A DNA stretch of 64,000 nt, taken from positions 1,550,001 through 1,614,000 of the forward strand of contig NZ_CP038155.1 of the NCBI RefSeq assembly GCF_013460135.1. The letters are read 5' to 3'. Made by a program: the position numbers and the translations under genes. This DNA comes from Arsenophonus endosymbiont of Aphis craccivora (GTDB taxonomy: Bacteria; Pseudomonadota; Gammaproteobacteria; Enterobacterales; Enterobacteriaceae). A model generated the notes under the pieces. The model saw nothing but the letters and a program-made list of their open reading frames with translations, did not search any database and was not told the DNA's origin. Shown in pieces: positions 9,268-20,568 of the stretch (position 1 is its first letter; the number at the start of each line of letters is the position of its first letter).

Positions 9268-10322
9268 GGCTTTGTTGAATAAATCAGAATTAGCCGCCAG
9301 GATGGCTCCCTCTGCTACAGCTGTTATCCGATCCTGACGCTGTGTGGCATACCCAACAACGTCATACGGTTCAGCGCTTTGACCATCGCCATTGCTTCAC
9401 CTACCTGAGCCTCATAGTCACGCAGGCTCAGATGGCCACCCAGCAAAGTTTTTATGCGGAACATCGCTGTTTCTGCCACTGAACGCCGGTGATAACCCAC
9501 TTTCTTTTTCCACATATCATTACTCCTGCTCAGACGCTGATTCGCCACCGCATGGTTACGTTCATGGTGCTTGTCCGGCCAGTATTTCGCTCCGCTTCGC
9601 GGCGGGATAAGGGGCCTGATTTTCTTTCTTAGCAACGCATCGTGGCAGTAACAGGCGTCATAAGCACCGTCTGCTAACACTTCCCTGATTTTCCGGTGGG
9701 TTTGGTTAATCAGGCCCGGCAGTGCCTGCGCATCTGTCGTTCCGCTGAGCGATAAGTCGGCACAGATAATCTCATGATTCACACTGTCTGCTGCCAGATG
9801 AAGCTTGCGCCACACTCTTCGTCTGTCAGCCCCATGCTGCCTGACTTTCCATTCACCTTCGCCAAAGACCTTCAGACCGGTACTGTCGATGACCAGATGC
9901 GAGATTTCACCACGCGGTGGCGTTTTTATGCTGATGTTGACGCTCTTTGCTCGTCTGCTGACCAGCGAGTAGTCCGGACAGCACAGCGGCAAAGACATGA
10001 GTTTAAAAATCGAATCAACGAAGCCCTGTAATGCCCGGAGCGACAGGTTAAACACACGCTTCATCATCAGGACAGTGGTAACAGCCATATCGCTGTAGTA
10101 AAGCGGCCGGCCACGACCTTCAGGCGAAGAACTGTCAGTCCATCCAGCGATGGCCGACTCATCAAGCCAGACCGTCAGGGAACCGCGTTGTCTGAGTGCC
10201 TTGTTGTACGCGGGCCAGTTGGTAATTTTAAACTTTTGCTTTGCCATGGGGACCTGATGTTGAAACGAATTTAGCGATCAGCTCCGCCAATCACCTAAAA
10301 GTTCGATTTATTCAACAAAGCC
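9268..10322 (-). mobile_element. IS903-like (IS5 family) insertion sequence, copy 1
   Basis: The element is 1055 bp, bounded by perfect 18-bp inverted repeats (GGCTTTGTTGAATAAATC at one end and its complement at the other), and carries one 307-residue transposase. The repeats and the protein match what is known of IS903. The 9 bp outside the left end (caatcacgg) and the right end (ctatttaca) differ, so there is no target duplication. Together with the truncated udp on one side and unrelated NRPS sequence on the other, this points to recombination between IS copies or an IS-adjacent deletion. Confidence 0.95.
9324..10247 (-). CDS. IS903-like transposase (copy 1)
   Basis: The DDE transposase of the IS5 family has 307 residues, the same length as IS903. 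The catalytic residues are seen in LVIDSTGLKVFG (first Asp), LADGAYDACY (second Asp) and RRSVAETAMFR (Glu). It differs from the other copies at a few positions (for example PPRGE for PTRGE, and LADGAYD for SADGAYD). The frame is complete, so the protein may be active. Confidence 0.95.
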   Translation of the reverse strand: MAKQKFKITNWPAYNKALRQRGSLTVWLDESAIAGWTDSSSPEGRGRPLYYSDMAVTTVLMMKRVFNLSLRALQGFVDSIFKLMSLPLCCPDYSLVSRRAKSVNISIKTPPRGEISHLVIDSTGLKVFGEGEWKVRQHGADRRRVWRKLHLAADSVNHEIICADLSLSGTTDAQALPGLINQTHRKIREVLADGAYDACYCHDALLRKKIRPLIPPRSGAKYWPDKHHERNHAVANQRLSRSNDMWKKKVGYHRRSVAETAMFRIKTLLGGHLSLRDYEAQVGEAMAMVKALNRMTLLGMPHSVRIG

Positions 10323-10373
10323 CTATTTACAGCTAAATTAAGCACTATTATCTGGAGATAAAACAATTATATT

Positions 10374-11087
10374 TCACTCAAATAAAGTAATAACTTGGTT
10401 GTCCCGCATTACATAATAACCTGCTATCTGGCTACCTTTTTTACGATTCTGGGTAAGTGTTTGTGTCAATTCCAACGTAATTCGTTGATGCAAAATGTCT
10501 ATTTTACAAACCCTGGCTGCTTCAACACCAAAAAAATATCTGACCTCAGGGTAAAGCGCCTTGAATAAACTTTCTTTGGCAGAAAACGTAACTAATAATG
10601 CTATTTCATAATCAATACCACTATCTGCCAGCAGTGCTTGTTCATCCAACGAAGAAAAAAGATTTGCGGTCTGCCTTATTGTTAACGAAGAGAATGTCTC
10701 GATATCGACACCCGGTATCAGATCGGCTTCCTGTGGCGATACTAGTGCGATAGCATGTCCATCGGTATGGGACAGGCTACCACACCATCCTGATGGCCAA
10801 ACTGGAGCACGATCCTGCCCAATACCGGGTGTGTTATTACATCCTGCAGTTCGTAGCAGTATTTTAGCCGCATATCTTACTGCAATATATTCCGCTCGAC
10901 GTTTAACAACCGCTGCACTCAACGTTTGCGGAAAAGGAATAGCAAAATAGGTAAACAATGCGTCCTGATAACAGCGAATATCAAAATTGATCAAGCAGTA
11001 ACGCAGACCAGGTAAAGAGGTAATCGTCCCCACCTCAAAAGATCGAATAAAAGGCAGCATTGAGCCTGTCGTGATTGCAGTGAACAT
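10374..11087 (-). CDS. EntD/Sfp-type 4'-phosphopantetheinyl transferase
   Basis: This enzyme transfers phosphopantetheine from CoA to the conserved serine of carrier (T) domains and so activates NRPS and PKS proteins. The 237 residues carry the EntD-branch motifs KRRAEYIAVRYAA, PVWPSGWCGSLSHTDG, the magnesium-binding GVDIE and FSAKESLFKALYP. It is the last gene of the leftward cluster, 338 bp after the end of the megasynthase. It has no visible lesion, although both synthase genes it would serve are broken. It may now modify another carrier protein or simply not yet have decayed. Confidence 0.9.
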   Translation of the reverse strand: MFTAITTGSMLPFIRSFEVGTITSLPGLRYCLINFDIRCYQDALFTYFAIPFPQTLSAAVVKRRAEYIAVRYAAKILLRTAGCNNTPGIGQDRAPVWPSGWCGSLSHTDGHAIALVSPQEADLIPGVDIETFSSLTIRQTANLFSSLDEQALLADSGIDYEIALLVTFSAKESLFKALYPEVRYFFGVEAARVCKIDILHQRITLELTQTLTQNRKKGSQIAGYYVMRDNQVITLFE

Positions 11088-11425
11088 TTAACAAACCATC
11101 GCTAATAACCAACAAATTAAAACGCCATAAAATAATTAATCCCGCTATTATCAATAGCAGGTTAAAAATGATTCATTTTTTATCTCCAGCGAAAGTTTTA
11201 TGTTGCTTCACTATTTCTTTTCGGGTCAGCTGGTGTATGCTGCTCGCATTACTCTTTTTTAACCGATAGCCTTTCTTTCCTCTGTACTATTTGTAAGGCT
11301 GCATCCAGCGCTATATTTGCCGCGCAGAGCAAACCGTTTAGATAGCAAACCAGTGTTGCCGAGATTTGTTTTCACGTCTGCCGTCAACACTGATTGGTTT
11401 CCCAAGAAAGGCTATCCCTCGGAAG
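11088..11425 (-). other. Intergenic between NRPS-PKS gene and PPTase
   Basis: There is no convincing gene in this stretch. Short frames exist but end quickly. It could contain a decayed extension or a lost small gene of the cluster, but nothing was recognised in any frame. Confidence 0.4.
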
Positions 11426-14400
11426 TTAAGTGACCGCATGCTCGATGCTAGGCGAATACACAGTCACGGCTCTAGCGTTGATGACAATGGCGATAATTCG
11501 GTTTAGTTGACTGAATAGTTCTTTCCCGTTGTTGCTGTTCAAAATTGAGTAGTGGTTACCTTCAATACAAATACATTCGGCGGTTTTAAGTTGCTGACGC
11601 CAGAACTGCATCGCCTTCTGGCTTTGACTAGCATAAAGCAGATAGGTCATTACTGGAGGTGGCAACCTGGAATGAAACTACGCAAGCAAGTGAGATTACG
11701 TCGGAAAGCTTGTAGCAGATTAGCTACATAATTCCGGGTAAAAGGTGGCAAATCCAACCCTTCGCTAGCTTTACCCATCATCAAAAGTTTCACCTGTGGC
11801 AGAGTAATATCATGCAGTTTGTAATTCAGTTCCTTGGCAAACCCATGCAATTGGGAGTCATCCGTTGGTGGCGTTTGCCATGAGTACGCAGCAGGCGGAT
11901 CTATCATGATTAAAACCGGTTTTTTGCTCTGTAATTCTGACATAGCCACCATTTGATAGGCCAGAAGTGCGCCAAATGACCATCCCACAACTATCAGAGG
12001 ACAGTTGTCTTTCAGCTGCGGCAATACCTAGCGGCAGTAAACTGCAGCTCGTTCAACAAGTGTATCTTTTGCTAGCACCTGTCCATCTAACATAGGATCC
12101 TGGATCTGAATAACACTGACCAGACTATCGAGCATCTTCAACATTTCCCTGTAGGCTAAGAGATCTCCGCCAATCGGGTGAAGTAAAACCATCTGAGCCC
12201 CAGCCATCTTGCTGATCTGCTGCGATGGTTTGGCGGTAGCCGTATCATCAGTAATAAAACGGTAAAGTGCCTCAGGTGTATCCAGTTGCATAAATTCAGC
12301 AAGTGTAAATGGGCGGGGAGATTGGGTATTCAATTCATCGAGTAAATCCAGCGCCTGCATACTGTCACCGCCCATACTCTCCCAGGAAGTATTATTGTCA
12401 CTCTCTTCAATACCAAGATGTTCCGCGTACAGTTTTCGAATCAACGGTAATGAAAATTTATCCGCTAGATCAGAGCTGGCAGCCATAGATGGACGGGATG
12501 GTATGTGCTGTTGATAAAACCAGCGGGATTCAGTAAAACCGGTTGTACATACCAGTTGCTGAGTCTGCTGTGTACTCATGGTTTTATAGAGCATTTCAGC
12601 CCCTTCACGACGAGTGATACCAGTACTCAAATGCAGCAGATTATCATGACGACGCAGTCCAGCAGGAAGCTACTGCACTGCCATACCACCATCCTGCCAG
12701 ATATCCCAGTTGATTGTTCGATAGCAACAGTTTTGCTGATTGGCGGCTTTGGCTGCTACCCATGCATCCAGATATCCGTTAGCACAAGCATAACTAAGCT
12801 GTCCAACACCACCATGGAGAGCCGACATAGAGGAAGCACAGATAATCCAACGCGGCTCAAGTGCTTGCAGAATTTCCAGCTCGTCGCAGATACGAATTTT
12901 TTCCTCAACAACGACAAAATCTTCAGCACTCTGATGACGCGCAATAAGCGCCCCGGCCGGCACGCCGGCACAGTGTAAAATCCCCTGTATATGGCTATAA
13001 CGCTCTTGTAACAAGTGCGTTAGTGATTGTACCTCGGCGATGTTGGTGATGTCGCAACTCAGCGATTCGTACTCACACTGACCAGCTAAATGCAAAACGA
13101 CAGGCTCTTTATTTACACAGCGTGAAACAAGAACAAATTGGCTATGTGGGGCAATGGCAGCAATGGCCTGTACCAATGCCTGACCGATGCCACCGCTGCC
13201 ACCTAATACAAGATAAGTGCCTGATGGCAGCAGCGTAGATAACTGATGCAGTGGTTGCTCTGCCAACGGCTGATAGCTGAGCTTTAACCATCCCTTCCTG
13301 CGCCATGCATGTACCATGCCATGCTGACTTAGGCCATATCCGATAGCCACAGTCGGACTATCAGCAGAACAATCAAGAAAGGCACAATGTATCTGTGGGT
13401 GTTCCTGCATAATAACATTCAGTGCACTGGTTAACATCGCCTGTTCAGGTAGTACAGCCTCCCCCACTGCCGTACTCAATGCACTCACAGTGAGCAGATC
13501 CAATTCTAGCGTGCGATTCGACAGCCACTTGCTAGCAGCCTGTACGACATCAGTGAGACTCAACAACAGTTCAACAGCGCTCGCGCCAACAGAAGAAACC
13601 CACAGAATTTGTACATTACCTGCCGTGTTTGCTGCCTGCTGTAATAGTTGATCGGATTTTTCTTCTACTGATAACACCCGCACCTGACGAGCAGTCAGCT
13701 GTACATTATCGGGCAATCTGCCAATAACCAGACAGAGATCGGCAACCGCCATCTTATTCTGTACTGCCACTTGCCAGCAAGGAGTGTAACGCCATTGTTT
13801 AGTGGGTAGCTTTGCAGGAACTCCTGTAGGAAGTAACATAAAAGGTGCACAGACAAAGTTGGTAATAGAAAACTGCCAGCTTGCGGGATGATTATCTACC
13901 CGACTGATTGGCCAACTACTTTCCTCATCCAGCAACCAATCACGACACTGCTGAGCCTGAGTAGACGACAGCTGCTGGCTGTTTTGTAGTCTATCAATCC
14001 GCAGTAATATCTGCTGGCTATTTTGTCCCTGGGTTAACCAACTTTCCATTTCTGCCTGCGCTTTACCAAGTTCGTTCCATATACCAAGATAGCGTATTGA
14101 TTGTGGTTTATGCAGTGATAAGCGTGCGCAGAGGGTAGATAAATCCAGTGAAGAGGTACGCATGACATTCAACAATTGAACGATCAGCCGTTGCAACGCC
14201 TGCGGCGTAGAAGCAGATAATGGCGCCAGACAGATCCCTGTTTGCTTAACTGAATGCGTACAGCGCTCCTGCTGTTGTGGCTCACGTAAGATAAGGTGCA
14301 CATTGGTACCACCCATACCAAAACTACTAACACCTGCATAGCGTAGCTCTTCACTATTCCACTGGCGACTGGTGGCACTGGTAGTGAACGGTGTTTTATC

Positions 14401-17400
14401 TATTTCTAGCAATGAATTAGCGCGCTCGTAGCCTACGTTAGCAGGCAGTACTTGATGATAGAGCGCCAAAGCAGCACGGATCAGCCCTAAGATACCAGCA
14501 GCTGGACCAGCGTGACCGAGCTGACTTTTTACTGAGGAGATATGGCAGAAACCCGTTTTACTCGTTGTCGATCAGAATGCCCGGCTAAGTGCAGCAATTT
14601 CGATCAGATCACACAGCGGTGTTGCCGTGCCGTGAGCTTCAACATAACCAATTCGATCGGCAGCTATTCCGGCACGTGCGAGTGCCAAATTAATCACCTT
14701 TGTCTGACCAGCAACAGAAGGCGCGTTATATCCCGCTTTATCGCGACCATCATTGTTAATTGCACTACCGCTGATAACGGCATAAATGCGGTCATTATCG
14801 CGCCGAGCTGCCGCCAATGGTTTGAGGATCACTACGCCACACGCATTAGTCGCCAACGTGCCATCCGCCGTATCACTGAACGGATTAGTACTACCTTGTT
14901 TAGAGAAGATATGGCCAGGCGCCCATTTATATCCCTGTACTGCATCAGGATCGATATTGACACCAGCCACCACCATCATTTCAGCATCACCCATATTTAA
15001 TGCATTGCATGCCTGATGCACTGCCACCAAAGAGCTTGAACACCCCGTTTGTACCGTCAGCGCCGGGCCCCGCAAGCCAAGATAATAAGCCACCTTAGTC
15101 GCCACAAAATCCTTTTGATAAGATAAACCCAAGGAAAAAGGATCGCTATTGTGATTTTCCGCACAATTTCTACGCTCTAACCAGCGTTGGTAAAAGGCAT
15201 CACCTGTACTGGCTACGATGCCAACAGACACCAAATCTTCCCTGCTACTATAGCCGGCATTTTCTAACGCCTGTACTACACTCATCAACAAATGGCGTTG
15301 TTGTGGATCCATACGTTTCGCCTCTTGTGGCGAAATACCAAACCAATTTGGATCGAAGTCAAAAATACCTGATAAGGATGAACGTACTGTCACTTTACGC
15401 TCTTTATCTTCGCTATTAGTGATGATTGAAGCTCTGTCACGTTCCACCAACTCGCGAGAATCCATAACAGCACGCCAAAACTTTGCCAGATCAGCACATT
15501 GACTGACATTGATTGCCATGCCAATCTCCGCAATGGCTTCTTGGTCCGCTGAGGTTTCGTTTAATGTGGCTTGTTCAGTTACTGTCGATACGATTGAAGG
15601 TGGTGACATAGATTCACCGGCTAAAAAAGAGCTTAGCTCATCAATACTCGCATGCTCAAACAGATCATTAAGTTTGAGAGTACTAGCGCCGGCCTGAATC
15701 AATGCTACATGGATTTTTATCAGTCGTAGCGATGTTAAGCCCATAGCAAAAAATTTGGTCTGCCCACTGTTAGGCTTCCCACCAAGCTCTTTCTCTAATA
15801 AATAGTGCCAGTCTGCTACTAAGCGCTGATTTGTTGCTTTCCGTTTGATATTCGGCTGAGCACTAAGATTATCATCTGGCATCGGATACCATAACAGCCC
15901 GGCTAAACCAGCCCGGTCGATTTTGCCGCTCGGTGTCGTACTAAGTGCATCTACCACGCGGAATTCCATTTTTAAAGCACCTGCTGGCAACCACTGCTGC
16001 AATCGCTGATATAACTCCGTCGTTGACACTAGGGTCTCTGCCGATTTAAGACGCAAATAGGCTACTAATTTATCTTGCTGAGCCGTCACCGCCACTGAAT
16101 GGAAATAGCCGCTTTCTAGCAGCAGTGTTTCCAACTGCCCGCATTCCACTCGGTAACCATTAATTTTGACTTGATAATCGCGTCTCTCAAGGTAATTAAG
16201 ACGCCCCTGGTTATCATAATGACCTATGTCTCCGGTCAGATAAGCTAACTGATGTTGTCCGTTCAGTGAGAGCTGACAGAATTTCTGCTGATTAGCGCTG
16301 GGATTATTTTGATAGCAGGGCCATACGTGCATTCCAGTGATCGCAATCTGCCCGATTTGTTGTTGATCGGCCAGCAGTTGGTTGGTTTCATCAACGATAT
16401 ACACGCCACAATTATCTGTCGGATAACCGACCGGCACAGCTGTTGGCCAGTTATCATGCTCACCCTGCAAGGTATAGCTAGTGACGACGTGAGTTTCTGA
16501 AGTACCATACATATTAATAAGCCGGCAACCCGGTGATTTACGAAATAGATCCTTAATGGCCTCAGTACAAAAAAGCATCTCTCCAGCACTGACTATTTCA
16601 CAAAGACAATCTGGCGCCATTTTCAACGCTTGCGCAGTCTCGGCTAAGGATTGCAAAACAATATAGGGAATATACAAGCGCTCAACGCGCTCAGTTTGTA
16701 TAAATCGCAGTAAAGCATGATGGTCACGACGAAAATCCGGTGGAGGTAATAACAATGTACCGCCGGTACATAAGGTTGTGCAGATCTCATGATGAGAAAT
16801 ATCAAAGGAGAGAGAGGTAAACTGTAAGGTACGTGCCGGTTTGTCCAGCCCAATACCATTTTGCCACTGAATAATATTTAACATTAGGCTGTGGCGTGCT
16901 GCCAATTCTTTAGGCAATCCGGTGGAGCCAGAAGTATATACCTTATACATCAAGGTATCTGCATTAATAGCCTGATCTGGGGGCAACGGCTGCCAATTAG
17001 TCACTTGCAGATAACCGTCAATCGGGATTAACGGCAACTCGGGTTGAGCGGTTAATAATGGCGAAGCTGCATTGGCGCGATCAACCATCACGGCATCGAT
17101 TCCTGCCGTGGTTAAAATATGTGGAATTAGTTTATCTGGGTAGTTCACATCCAAACCGACAAAACAAATGCCGCGATTGGCCATCGCTAAAATAGCAATA
17201 ATTGCATGGCGGTCAGCATGAGTGTAGATCGCTACCACGCTGCCATAAGACAATCTCCACTGTTTACTAAGGAATATTTCCATGCGCGCTACCTGTTCCA
17301 TTAAGTAGGAATAAGTTAGCGTCATCCCGTTATTATCAACCAATGCCAAAGCTTCGGGGGTCAGGTTCCTTTGATGATCAAGCCAGGCTCGCAACTTAGC

Positions 17401-20400
17401 AAAAGAGAGCGTCTGCTGCTGCCCCTGATTAGCAATAACAGAGGTAGCGAATGAAGGGGAAGAGGAAAACTGAGTTGAAAGTGTGTTCATAACAACTGGC
17501 TCGCAGGTTAACTTTTGTAACAGACTGATCCACTGGCTGGCAAAAAAATGAGCCTCCTCACGACTGAACAACGCCGTCTGATACTCCAGAATCACTTCTG
17601 TTGCCATCCCCTGTGGTGTCAAACAGACCAAAAATGGAAATTTGGCACTACCGATGTCTGGTACACTGCTTTTCATCTTCAGGCCTGGCAATTCAAGGCA
17701 ACAAAAATCGGTATTCTCCATAACAAATACTAGGTCGAATAGCGTTTGTCCTGCCGCCTGCATAGTTGAAGCAAGTTCAGTTAAGTCTGCATAGTTCACC
17801 GTGTGATGACGGAAAATATTTTTCAGCTCTTTTCCCGAACGATCCAAGAAGCTAGCCAATGTGTCATCGGGCAATATCTGCTCATGCCATACCAGCGTAT
17901 TAACTAACATACCAATGATGTTTTCACTACCTGGCAAAAAGCGACCGGCGTCAGGGAAACCAATAGTGACAGCACTCTGATTTTGCCATTGTCCCCAACT
18001 CCATCCCAACACACTGAGCAGCAATCCGGCAAACGTCATCCCTTGTTTTTTTGCCAGCACTTTAATGGCCTGAGTCGTCTGTTGGTCGATCATCAGCTGC
18101 TGACGCTCACCAGCCATATCAGCAGCGGGAATTAAACCATAGCGTCGCCGTATCGCCAGTATCTCTGGCAGCCTTGCGCGCCAAAAATTTAGGCTCTGCT
18201 TATAACTATCCTGCTGATAGTAAAGATTTAATGCTGCTGTATGGTGTAACAGTGAGTAATTTAGTGGCACAAACCCTGGTTGCTGGTTGCTGGTTGCTGG
18301 TTGCTGGTTGCTGGTTGCTGGTTGCTGGTTGTGCTGTAGCGCCGCATAACAGTGGCTCAGCTCACATAGTAAAATATTGATCGACTCACCATCAATCAGT
18401 GCATGGTGCATATTTAGCAACAGCACTCGCCGTTCACTCTCGATGGTGAGTAAACAAGCACGCAGAGCACACTTGTGACCTATATCGAAAGGATGTCTGA
18501 ACCACTCTTTAGCCCAGTTGGACCAAGCAACATCGCTCACTTGTTGATGCTCAAGACTAAAATCACTTTGCGGAACAACACGTTGCATTAGCTGTTGCGA
18601 ATTTATGTCAAACTCAAACAAGGTACGGAAAGCACCATGGCGTTGTACCAATATCTGTAGTGCCTGCTCAAGACTCTGCTCGTCCATCTGACCCTGAAAT
18701 TCAAATTGAAAAGGCGTCGCATAAGCATAAAGACTGGGATCACGCTGCTGTAGAAACCACATGCGCAATTGTTCACTAGAAGCCACATGACTAATATCGT
18801 TATCAAGCACAATGGTTGCTTGCGCAGCAACTGGCTGTAACCTGGCTAATACCGCACTGACGTGGTTGGTATAAAGTAATTCAGCAGCTGTCACTGCCGC
18901 CTGACCTTGTGGCTCTTGCCAGGCTGATAACATTCTCATAGCTGTCAGCGAATCACCGCCATTTTCCAGTAAGGAAAGTTGCGGGTAGAAATTATCGTGG
19001 CGCAACAGACATCGCAGTGCAGCCTCAGCATCGTTTTCACTAAAAGGTTGTAACTCTTGTGACCGATTTTGCACAGCGAGTGATTGAAATAATGCCTGGC
19101 GATCAATTTTGCCATTTGGTGTCAAAGGCAGAGCTGGTAGCTTGTGCACTTGATGGGGGATCATCCAGCCGGGCACTCGTGACTTAAGAAAATCTATCAG
19201 TCGATCGACATCACCACTGACAAACGCGATTAACTCAATGGAAACCTCATTTTCACGCGTCAGCACCGCTGCCGCCTCAACATCCGGTGCCAAGAGAATA
19301 TGCTGTTCCAGCTCATTGATATCAAAACGAAAACCACGAACTTTTACCTGATTATCAATCCGCGCCAACCACTCCAATTGATCCTGTTTGTTCCAGCGTA
19401 CTTTGTCACCGGTGCGATAACAACTAACAGATGGTGCAGTAAAATGACCGTCGACAAACTTCTGCTGAGTGGCTTGTTCATCTGCGTAATAGCCTAGTGC
19501 CACGCCAGGACCAGAAAGATAAAGCTCACCACTTTCTACCTTGCTAACAAGTTCCCCTTCAGGTGTCAAAACCCAGCACTGAGTTTGTCCGATCCCTTGC
19601 CCGATCGGTAGCCGGTCACCTATGAAATTCTGCGGAACTGGCCAGGCAGTAGCAAAAGTGCTGCATTCCGTCGGTCCATAAACCTGGATCAGCTGAGGTG
19701 GATTTGGCATAAACTGACGGTAAAACTGGCGAACCGCTTTCGGTCTTAATGCTTCTCCCCCTACTAATAAGCAGCTTATTGAGGCCAGCAAAGGGGCGGT
19801 ACCGACGACTAATGAATGAAATAGTGCAGAGGTGATAAATAACACATCGACTGGAGCAGCAGGTTTAAAATCACTGTCTGTTCCCTGATAACAGAGCATA
19901 TCCGGCGTGATCATTACCGTATATGCCCCATTGGTTAATGCTGCCCAAAAATCGAAACTGAAAGCATCAAAAGCGGGAGTAGAAAGCTAGCCTCTCCCTT
20001 GGCCAGGGGCAATAGTGACATAATCTGGCTGCCAAGCCATATGCAAGCTCCCTTGGTGGCTAATTGCTACTGCTTTCGGTTTCCCGGTGGTGCCAGAGGT
20101 ATAAAACAGGCAGGCACAAGTCTGCGGTGTTGAATGGTATCCCCAAAATGTAGAGATAGGACTAGCTTCAGGTAACTGACTGTAATCAATACAGCGTGTG
20201 GTCTGCGGTAAAGCACAATTTATGACAGATGATGTCAGTACCAGCGCCGGCGCTACATCTTGCAACAGTTGTTCTAAACGGGCTTTAGGTGTATCGGGTT
20301 CAACGCAAAGATAACTGGCTCCAAGCTTTACTACCGCCAATATAGCTATCGCCATATCGGCACCTTTTTGCAAATGCAGAACAATAATGTCGCCAGGTTT

Positions 20401-20568
20401 TCCAACTAAAACAGCCAATTTGGCCGCCAATACGCTACTCTTGTCCTCCAGTTCGCGGTAGCTCAAGCTTTGCTGTGTATCGACCCAAGTATTGGCTTCA
20501 GGCACCGCTTGAAGCCAATGGTGAAAAGCAGCAAGTAAATTTTGCGGTTTTTCGGTGTTCATATGCAT
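11426..20568 (-). pseudogene. Hybrid NRPS-PKS megasynthase A-T-C-A-T-KS-KR-T-TE, broken
   Basis: About 3,050 codons in one gene starting at ATG 20568, overlapping the end of the preceding NRPS gene. Approximate domains: adenylation A1 20560-19090 (FYTSGTTGKPKA, YGPTECSTFA), carrier T1 (NGGDSLTAM), condensation C 18800-17490 (HHALIDGES), A2 17400-15890 (VYTSGSTGLPKE, YGTSETHVV), T2 (MGLTSLRL), ketosynthase KS 15560-14270 (TGCSSSL, EAHGTAT, SQLGHA), ketoreductase KR 13230-12680 (LGGSGGIGQAL, active Ser/Tyr/Asn), T3 (MGGDSMQAL), thioesterase TE 12210-11430 (GWSFGA, GNHYSI). No acyltransferase lies between KS and KR. In-frame stops: TAG 19987, TGA 14572, TAG 12670, TAG 12028. A frameshift near 11650-11680 separates the two halves of the TE. 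Base composition looks more GC-rich than the flanks, suggesting transfer. Product unknown. Confidence 0.92.
18276..18331. repeat. Heptanucleotide tandem repeat, 8 copies, inside the NRPS-PKS gene
   Basis: Eight perfect copies of CTGGTTG (coding strand CAACCAG) lie within the condensation domain, encoding the repeating peptide NQQPATS. Seven is not a multiple of three, so gain or loss of one unit would shift the reading frame. With eight units the frame is the open one. Confidence 0.95.

Noticed and set aside
9392-10031. Open frames antisense to the IS transposase (72 and 85 aa), repeated at each copy
   Set aside because: They recur at every IS copy only because the transposase is repeated, and have no independent ribosome-binding site or family resemblance.
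14542-15016. Rightward open frames of 152 and 76 aa inside the NRPS-PKS gene
   Set aside because: They are antisense shadows of the ketosynthase domain, whose conserved motifs are on the other strand.
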